DNA of 11,362 bases from Sphingomonas paucimobilis (lineage in GTDB: Bacteria; Pseudomonadota; Alphaproteobacteria; Sphingomonadales; Sphingomonadaceae), in assembly GCA_945860425.1 (NCBI GenBank), contig CAMAQU010000035.1, positions 1 through 11,362 on the forward strand, written 5' to 3'. Both the position numbers and the translations under genes were made by a program. Positions 7,296 through 11,362 of the stretch are shown here, piece by piece. A model generated the notes under the pieces. The model saw only the letters and a program-made list of their open reading frames with translations, was not told the origin of the DNA and did not search any database. Position 1 is the stretch's first letter, and every line of letters starts with the position of its first letter.

Positions 7296-7538
7296 CTATT
7301 CCTTATCTTTCTTTAACTCTTCCTGCGCGGCTTGTGCGGCGCGCTCCACCTTATCAGCGCCCTTGCTGGCCGCCTGCTTGGTTTTCTCCGCCGCCAGCTT
7401 GGCCTCCTGTTCGGCACGTTCAGCTGCGCGATCAAGATCGGCACCAATTTGATTGAGCGTCGTTTCTGCAGCCCCTTCATTTTGCTCCACCGCACTCTCG
7501 GCATTGTCTGTGGCCGTTTCTTCCGCTTGCCGATTATC
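7296..7538 (-). pseudogene. 5'-truncated gene for a small Ala/Glu/Lys-rich protein
   Basis: The frame ends at TAG (7296-7298) and reads, from a possible GTG at 7490, a 64-residue helical, charged sequence (DLDRAAERAEQEAKLAAEK, then KQAASKGADKVERAAQ, ending EELKKDKE). It resembles the alanine-rich coiled tails of small sphingomonad secreted or membrane-associated proteins, but I do not recognise a named family. The same composition continues upstream of the GTG (RDNRQAEETATDNAESAV), to about 7538. There the frame enters the antisense of a LacI-family fragment and meets a stop (TAG), with no ATG. This suggests the true N-terminus, perhaps a signal peptide, has been deleted. It could still be a genuine short gene starting at the GTG, as GAGAG lies just upstream, though spacing is short. 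Confidence 0.5.
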
Positions 7539-7895
7539 GCGCGCATCCCCGAGGGCGAGACGAAGGAGGAACAGGGCGCGGCCGCTGTTGCGGCATTGCT
7601 AAATGCGGGCACCCCATTTGACGGCATTTTTGCCGTGACCGACCTGTTTGCCATTGGCGCTCTGCAAAAGCTTCAGGAACGGGGCGTCAACGTTCCTAAC
7701 GCTGTTGCCGTGGTTGGCTTTGATGGCATTCGTGCGGGGCTATATGCCTATCCGACCCTGACCACGATTGAACAGGATCTTGGCCGGGCTGGCGAAATGC
7801 TGGTCGACAATGTCATCGCAGCAATCAGCAACGCCCCGCAGCTGACCGAGATTGTGCCGGTCAACCTTCAAATTCGGGGCAGTAGCCGCAGCTAA
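7539..7895 (+). pseudogene. LacI-family transcription regulator, C-terminal remnant
   Basis: This frame encodes about 118 residues: ARIPEGETKEEQGAAAVAAL, then FDGIFAVTDLFAIGALQKL, VPNAVAVVGFDGIRAGLY, PTLTTIEQDLGRAGEMLV, ending RGSSRS. These are the standard C-terminal effector-domain motifs of LacI/GalR regulators (the F.A..D..AIGAL segment, the V.GFD strand and the PxLTTI strand). Family members are about 330-350 residues with an N-terminal helix-turn-helix; here that domain and about 220 residues are missing. The frame stays open upstream to an ATG at 7332, but that part is antisense to the neighbouring small gene and is not LacI-like. No ribosome-binding site is seen near 7539. It is the only plus-strand gene-like sequence in the window and ends 6 bases from the convergent reductase gene. 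Confidence 0.85.
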
Positions 7896-7901
7896 GGCGG
7901 A

Positions 7902-8693
7902 TCAGGCCAGCCCCTTGCCAAGATCCAAGCGGGAGGCATCGCCGATTTGCGACCCACCATCACAATCCAAAATAATGCCTGTGATATAGGATGCAGCGGG
8001 CGAACACAGAAAGACGGCGCTGTCCGCCACCTCGGAAATCTCTCCCCACCGCTTCATCGCAATCCGATCATAATGCTTCTGCCGGGTCGATGAATCGGGG
8101 GCGAGCCGGGCCATGCCTTCCGTCCCCGATATGGGCCCGGGCGAAATGCCATTGACCCGCACCTCTGGCCCCCATTCCAGCGCAAGGACGCGGATCAGCT
8201 GATTAATCCCCGCCTTTGCAGCGCAAGCATGGGCCTGCATCGCCATGGCGTTCACTGCCTGACCTGCCGTAATCGCGATGAGTGACGCACCGGGGCGGTT
8301 CAATAGATCATGGCAGCCGCGGAACACATTAAATGTGCCGTTTAAATCAATATCGACCACCGTGCGAAAGGCATTGGCCGACATGCCCAAAACCGGGGCC
8401 AGAAAATTGCCCGCCGCGCCTGATACAACAATGTCCATTTTCCCAAAGCGATCGACAACATGCTCCATCGCGGCGCGGATAGCGCCATAATCCCGCACAT
8501 CTGCCGATAGGCCGAGCGCGCCTTTACCAATTTCGCGCGCGGCATTTTGTGCCTTTTCAGGGTCTCGGCCACAGACCGCGACATGCGCGCCCAATTGCGC
8601 AAGACGTTTGGCAATGCCCAAATTAATGCCGCTGGTTCCGCCCGCGACAAAGGCCACTTTTCCTGCAAGCAAATCCGGCCGGAAGCTGTCCAT
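7902..8693 (-). CDS. 2,4-dienoyl-CoA reductase, DECR2-like SDR
   Basis: This is a 263-residue short-chain dehydrogenase/reductase. The nucleotide site is AGGTSGINLGIA (17-28), with Asn24 where the third glycine is usual. It has SGAAGNFLAP (91-100) and FRTVVDIDLNGTFNVFRG (109-126), then HACAAKAGINQLIRVLALEWGP, with Lys160 kept but Ala156 at the usual catalytic Tyr, and PGPISGTEGMARL. Lack of the YxxxK tyrosine and the GPISGTEG segment both match the peroxisomal-type 2,4-dienoyl-CoA reductase family. These enzymes use NADPH to reduce dienoyl-CoA intermediates made when polyunsaturated fatty acids are beta-oxidised. The start at 8693 follows AGGAGA by a good spacing. It lies 21 bases downstream of an enoyl-CoA hydratase gene and is presumably co-transcribed with it. 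A ketoacyl-type reductase of other acyl-CoA esters remains possible. Confidence 0.85.
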   Translation of the reverse strand: MDSFRPDLLAGKVAFVAGGTSGINLGIAKRLAQLGAHVAVCGRDPEKAQNAAREIGKGALGLSADVRDYGAIRAAMEHVVDRFGKMDIVVSGAAGNFLAPVLGMSANAFRTVVDIDLNGTFNVFRGCHDLLNRPGASLIAITAGQAVNAMAMQAHACAAKAGINQLIRVLALEWGPEVRVNGISPGPISGTEGMARLAPDSSTRQKHYDRIAMKRWGEISEVADSAVFLCSPAASYITGIILDCDGGSQIGDASRLDLGKGLA

Positions 8694-8714
8694 AATCTAT
8701 CTCCTGAAAATCAA

Positions 8715-9497
8715 TTACTGCGCCTGTGCGCGCCCACGATTGAGAACGGTACGCCTCCGCGCCTCAACATCATCGGCCGAAACACGGCCATTGGCGGCAC
8801 TGGAAACCTGCGCCTCCAGCGCAAGGCCCTCGCCAAAACTTGCTTCAAACCCTTGATTAATCAAATTCTTATACTGGCCGAGCATCGATGGGTCGATGCT
8901 GGCCATGTCCTTTGCCATCCGCTTGGCTTCATTCAACAATGCGTCTGGCGCCACGACATGATTGACCAAACCCCAATCGCAAGCCGTTTGCGCGTCTATG
9001 AAATTGCCCGTGAACGACAATTCCCGCGCGCGATAAATCCCAATCAAACGTGACAATTTTTGCGACAAGCCCCAGCCGGGCAGAATGCCGACCCGGGCAT
9101 GGGTGTCCGCAAAGCGCGCATTGGTGGACGCAATCAGAACGTCACACGCCAAGGCAAGTTCAAACCCGCCGGTAATGGCAACCCCATTAATCGCACCGAT
9201 GACCGGCTTGGAGCAGGCCTCCACCGCCTTAACCGGATTGCGTGCCGGGTCTTGCGCATTGGCCGCGCCCAGATTGCTGGTATCGGCCCCTAATTCCTTC
9301 AGGTCGAGACCGGCGGTGAAGGCACGCTCCCCCGCCCCGGTCAAAATGATCACGCGGACGTCGTCATCCGCCTCTAGCCGAACCAATGTTTCTGCCAACT
9401 CTGTCCGCAGATCAGCCGATAGAGCATTCATCGCCTCTGGGCGATTGAGCGTCACAATCGCAATTGCATCTTCTTTCTCGGTTACAATCAGGGTCAT
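8715..9497 (-). CDS. Enoyl-CoA hydratase/isomerase (crotonase) family protein
   Basis: This is a 260-residue crotonase-fold protein. AFTAGLDLKELG (59-70) and AINGVAITGGFELALACDV (102-120) form the oxyanion hole and CoA-binding loop; Glu113 matches catalytic Glu144 of rat enoyl-CoA hydratase, but the position of Glu164 is His133 (FADTHARVGILPGWG). Some crotonase relatives with one Glu still hydrate or isomerise, so the exact reaction is uncertain. I chose the ATG at 9497 because AAGGAG sits six bases before it; the longer frame from 9539 adds 14 residues that would overlap the intergenic signals. It is followed closely by the DECR2-like reductase, fitting a joint role in breakdown of unsaturated acyl-CoAs. 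The upstream neighbour is a winged-helix regulator on the same strand. Confidence 0.9.
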   Translation of the reverse strand: MTLIVTEKEDAIAIVTLNRPEAMNALSADLRTELAETLVRLEADDDVRVIILTGAGERAFTAGLDLKELGADTSNLGAANAQDPARNPVKAVEACSKPVIGAINGVAITGGFELALACDVLIASTNARFADTHARVGILPGWGLSQKLSRLIGIYRARELSFTGNFIDAQTACDWGLVNHVVAPDALLNEAKRMAKDMASIDPSMLGQYKNLINQGFEASFGEGLALEAQVSSAANGRVSADDVEARRRTVLNRGRAQAQ

Positions 9498-9520
9498 TGG
9501 GCACTCCTTGAACCCGTGAT

Positions 9521-9544
9521 CTGTCAGCTTTACTGTCACGTCAA
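9521..9544 (-). promoter_or_regulatory. Possible promoter/operator signals before the hydratase gene
   Basis: The 60-base gap 9498-9557 holds, on the minus strand, TTGACG (9539-9544), a good -35 match, then TGACAG twice with a 12-base period (9533-9538 and 9521-9526). The -10 expected about 17 bases on reads GATCAC, which is poor. TTGAACC and GGTTCAA (9508-9514, 9555-9561) form a 7-bp inverted repeat spanning the gap, and one arm touches the AAGGAG ribosome-binding site. These could be control signals or coincidence. Confidence 0.25.
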
Positions 9545-9557
9545 GGACAATGCTGGT

Positions 9558-10481
9558 TCAAACCATGGCGACACCCGCAGGCCGCACCGCCTGAAGCAAC
9601 CGGGCCATTTGCGCCGCAGATGCATCAGACAGCCGAATGAAGATCCGGCGGCCATCCCCGGGATCGGCCACCCGTTCAAACAAGCCATTATCTGTCATCA
9701 GCTTGATCCAGCGTAACGCCGTTGTCGGCGGCACATGCGCCGCGATACACAGGCTCGACACGGCGACCTGCACCCGCTCCAGCCGGGCCGCCATCAGGTC
9801 GAGCAACATATCCCAAGCCGGGTCGGCAAACAGGCTGCTATCAAAAAACCGGTCACGCAGGCGGCGCAGGCGGATCATGGCGCGCACATCATGCGCGGTC
9901 GGCATATCTATGAGGCTTTCCGTCTCGGCAAAAAACTGGTGACGCATATCGGCCACAGCACCATTGGGCAGTTGCGCAGAGGCCGACATGGTTGCCAATG
10001 TCCGCGCAATCCGCCCCACCTCATCGGCCAACCGCTGCAACCGCTCTGCATCTAAATTACGCGACACATCATTTAAAAGTCCCGGGCGCGCGCTCAAGGC
10101 AAAGGCCGCAGCACTGGCCAGATCAACTTCGTCCGGATCAGACAGCAATGCCTGACACCCCTGCCAAACGCTGGCGGGCATCTGATCAATAATGGCAAGG
10201 GGGGCCGACACAATGACCGGGCAATGCACCGCCATTGCCTGTGCCATAAAGGGTTCCAGAAAATCCAGTGCGCCACATTCAGTCGACAGCGCGACCACCA
10301 GCAAATCCGGTGCACCCGCCAGTCCAGCAAGACGGAGTGGTTCTCCAAGGGGGTGGTGCGTCACCCGTGCCGACAGCCCGGCAAGTGGGCGATAGACCTC
10401 TAGCGCCAACACCGAATCTGAGGAGAGTACGACCACAGCGGGCGCGCTTGTGATGCTGCTCTGCAATGACCCGATTTCCAT
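9558..10481 (-). CDS. Transcription regulator: degenerate receiver-like N-terminus and winged-helix C-terminus
   Basis: This is a 307-residue protein. Residues 15-125 alternate strands and helices in a receiver-like order (AVVVLSSDS, DLLVVAL, CPVIVSAP, ALLSDPDE), but the phosphorylated Asp is Ala64 (PDLLVVA), and the conserved Lys is replaced in S-D-P (114-116). It would therefore not be phosphorylated at that site. Residues 140-215 are helical and charged. Residues 222-300 look like a MarR-type winged helix: HVPPTTALRWIKLMTDNGLF as the recognition helix and DPGDGRRIFIRLS as the wing. I do not recognise a named orthologue. The ATG at 10481 has AGGA six bases upstream; the ATG at 10487 is too close to it. 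Its neighbours make it a plausible controller of the hydratase and reductase genes, but that is inference. Confidence 0.75.
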   Translation of the reverse strand: MEIGSLQSSITSAPAVVVLSSDSVLALEVYRPLAGLSARVTHHPLGEPLRLAGLAGAPDLLVVALSTECGALDFLEPFMAQAMAVHCPVIVSAPLAIIDQMPASVWQGCQALLSDPDEVDLASAAAFALSARPGLLNDVSRNLDAERLQRLADEVGRIARTLATMSASAQLPNGAVADMRHQFFAETESLIDMPTAHDVRAMIRLRRLRDRFFDSSLFADPAWDMLLDLMAARLERVQVAVSSLCIAAHVPPTTALRWIKLMTDNGLFERVADPGDGRRIFIRLSDASAAQMARLLQAVRPAGVAMV

Positions 10482-10513
10482 CGCCATTCCTTTTCATGAT
10501 CAGCACCGATTGT

Positions 10514-10541
10514 ATAATACCGACATTGATCTTTAAAGTCG
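10514..10541 (-). promoter_or_regulatory. Candidate promoter of the winged-helix regulator gene
   Basis: On the minus strand CGACTT (10536-10541) and TATTAT (10514-10519) are separated by 16 bases, in the AT-rich part of the 128-base gap before the regulator. Transcription would begin about 25 bases before the ATG at 10481. The -10 is decent and the -35 weak. On the plus strand the same place reads TATAAT, but no plus-strand gene follows. Confidence 0.35.
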
Positions 10542-10609
10542 CGGTGAAAATACTCCGAAATCGACGCATGTTGCGCCATTCCGAAAACCAGCAGTCCCGA
10601 AAGAAGAGC

Positions 10610-11278
10610 CTAACGCGTCTGCGTCAGCGCGTGGGCCCGCATCTCATCATTTTGGTGGATGAATGTCCCCGGCTCTGGCGCGCCCGCCAATCGAGCGAGT
10701 GCCGATGCCACACAGGCAGCCGGAATGGATCGATAATGAGACAGAACCGCCGGGGTCAGAACATCTGTGAGGGGACTGAGAGCGATGCCAATCCGTTCCC
10801 CAGTGCGGACCGGACCAGACCGGCTGCCCCGCAACAACCCCGGCCGCAAGATATCAATTCTGTCAAAGCCGACATTGGCAAGGCTTGTTTCAACCTTGCC
10901 CTTGGTGCCCAAATAGAAGTTGCGCGATGCGGCATGCGCCCCAACTGAAGAGACCAGCTGAAACTGCCGCGCGCCCGCCGCCCGCGCCGCCCGCGCAAAG
11001 GAGACAACGGCATCATGATCCAGCGCGTAAAAGGCGTCTTGTGACCCGGCATCGCGCAAAGTTGTGCCAAGGGCGGAGATCGCTACATCGACATTGCGCC
11101 CTTCAATCATCGTCGGCCATTGCGCGACGGGACCGACAAGATCTTCAACCTTGGCTCCGCTCTGCCCTGACGGGCGGCGGCCAATGGTCACAATCTGGGT
11201 GACATGAGGCTGCATTGCCAGCTGGTCGATAAGCGCACGACCAACCAATCCCGTTGAGCCTGCTATTATGATACGCAC
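10610..11278 (-). CDS. Atypical SDR, NAD(P)-binding, TIP30/HTATIP2-like
   Basis: This is a 222-residue protein with the nucleotide-binding GSTGLVGRALID (7-18), IGRRPSG after the second strand, SALGTTLRDAGS (68-79), QLVSSVGAHAASRNFYLGTKGKVE (107-130) carrying YxxxK (Tyr122, Lys126), and DILRPGLLRGSR (142-153). This arrangement is that of the small atypical SDRs related to human HTATIP2 and to NAD(P)H-binding oxidoreductases common in bacteria. The substrate is unknown, and some members act as redox sensors or have no enzyme activity. It is cytoplasmic, with no signal peptide or membrane segment. The start is GTG at 11278 with a G-rich tract (GGGGGG) about eight bases upstream; no in-frame ATG lies nearby. 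It is separated by 128 bases from the downstream regulator gene, and no clear terminator lies between them. Confidence 0.9.
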   Translation of the reverse strand: MRIIIAGSTGLVGRALIDQLAMQPHVTQIVTIGRRPSGQSGAKVEDLVGPVAQWPTMIEGRNVDVAISALGTTLRDAGSQDAFYALDHDAVVSFARAARAAGARQFQLVSSVGAHAASRNFYLGTKGKVETSLANVGFDRIDILRPGLLRGSRSGPVRTGERIGIALSPLTDVLTPAVLSHYRSIPAACVASALARLAGAPEPGTFIHQNDEMRAHALTQTR

Positions 11279-11362
11279 AGATAAACCCCCCGCCCTGTCA
11301 GCTCTCTAGAGCTAGCATCTAGCAGGCATTTGGCAATGGCTGCTGGTCAAGAACCCGCCCGA

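Noticed and set aside
7332..7538. Upstream part of the plus-strand frame leading into the LacI remnant, which would give a 187-residue protein.
   Set aside because: These codons are antisense to the small Ala/Glu/Lys-rich gene, and LacI likeness begins only near 7539, so it is an accidental extension.
9521..9529. The 9-mer CTGTCAGCT occurs here and at 11295-11303, upstream of the hydratase and atypical SDR genes.
   Set aside because: A 9-base match in 11 kb is not rare enough to mean a shared operator, and flanking bases differ.
11279..11362. Possible ends of further genes: a plus-strand ATG at 11336, and minus-strand frames ending in TAG at about 11313-11325.
   Set aside because: The visible stretches are under 20 codons, have no recognisable motif, and either strand could be coding, so no gene is supported.

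Overview
The window looks like a chromosomal segment of an alphaproteobacterium, most likely a member of the Sphingomonadales. The base composition is GC-rich, and the order ahcY - PAS/HWE-like kinase homologue - tsaE - amgK - murU - addB is the block I associate with alphaproteobacterial genomes. This placement rests on gene order and protein likeness read by eye, not on a database search. Every intact gene is on the minus strand, so the window is transcribed from high to low coordinates.

Region 1 to 5104 is one compact operon. In transcription order it encodes a DivL-like PAS/kinase-fold regulator whose phosphoacceptor His is replaced by Tyr, the tRNA t6A ATPase TsaE, the cell-wall recycling pair AmgK (sugar kinase) and MurU (uridylyltransferase), and the start of the recombination helicase-nuclease subunit AddB, which runs off the left edge. 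Three of the four junctions are 4-base ATGA stop/start overlaps and the fourth is an 8-base overlap, so translation is probably coupled throughout.

Region 5105 to 6694 carries ahcY (S-adenosylhomocysteine hydrolase). It has a strong intrinsic terminator that almost touches the divL start. Upstream is a near-perfect 20-bp AT-rich palindrome, a good candidate operator for a SAH-responsive repressor, partly overlapping an exact 16-bp tandem duplication that also supplies the stop codon of the upstream gene yqgE (6690-7250).

Region 7296 to 7895 is a scar. The 3' end of a small Ala/Glu/Lys-rich gene (minus strand) is joined head to head, near 7535-7545, to the 3' end of a LacI-family regulator gene (plus strand). 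Both have lost their 5' ends, as a single deletion between two divergent genes would produce.

Region 7902 to 10609 looks like a fatty-acid beta-oxidation accessory unit: a regulator with a degenerate receiver-like N-terminus and a winged-helix C-terminus, a crotonase-family enoyl-CoA hydratase, and a DECR2-type 2,4-dienoyl-CoA reductase. The last two together could serve unsaturated acyl-CoA degradation. Region 10610 to 11278 is a small atypical SDR (TIP30/HTATIP2-like). The final 84 bases hold no gene I can support.

I saw no tRNA, rRNA, CRISPR array, insertion sequence or prophage gene. The least ordinary points are the Tyr-for-His DivL homologue, the double-truncation scar, the terminator abutting divL, the ahcY operator with its tandem duplication, and the pseudo-receiver regulator.
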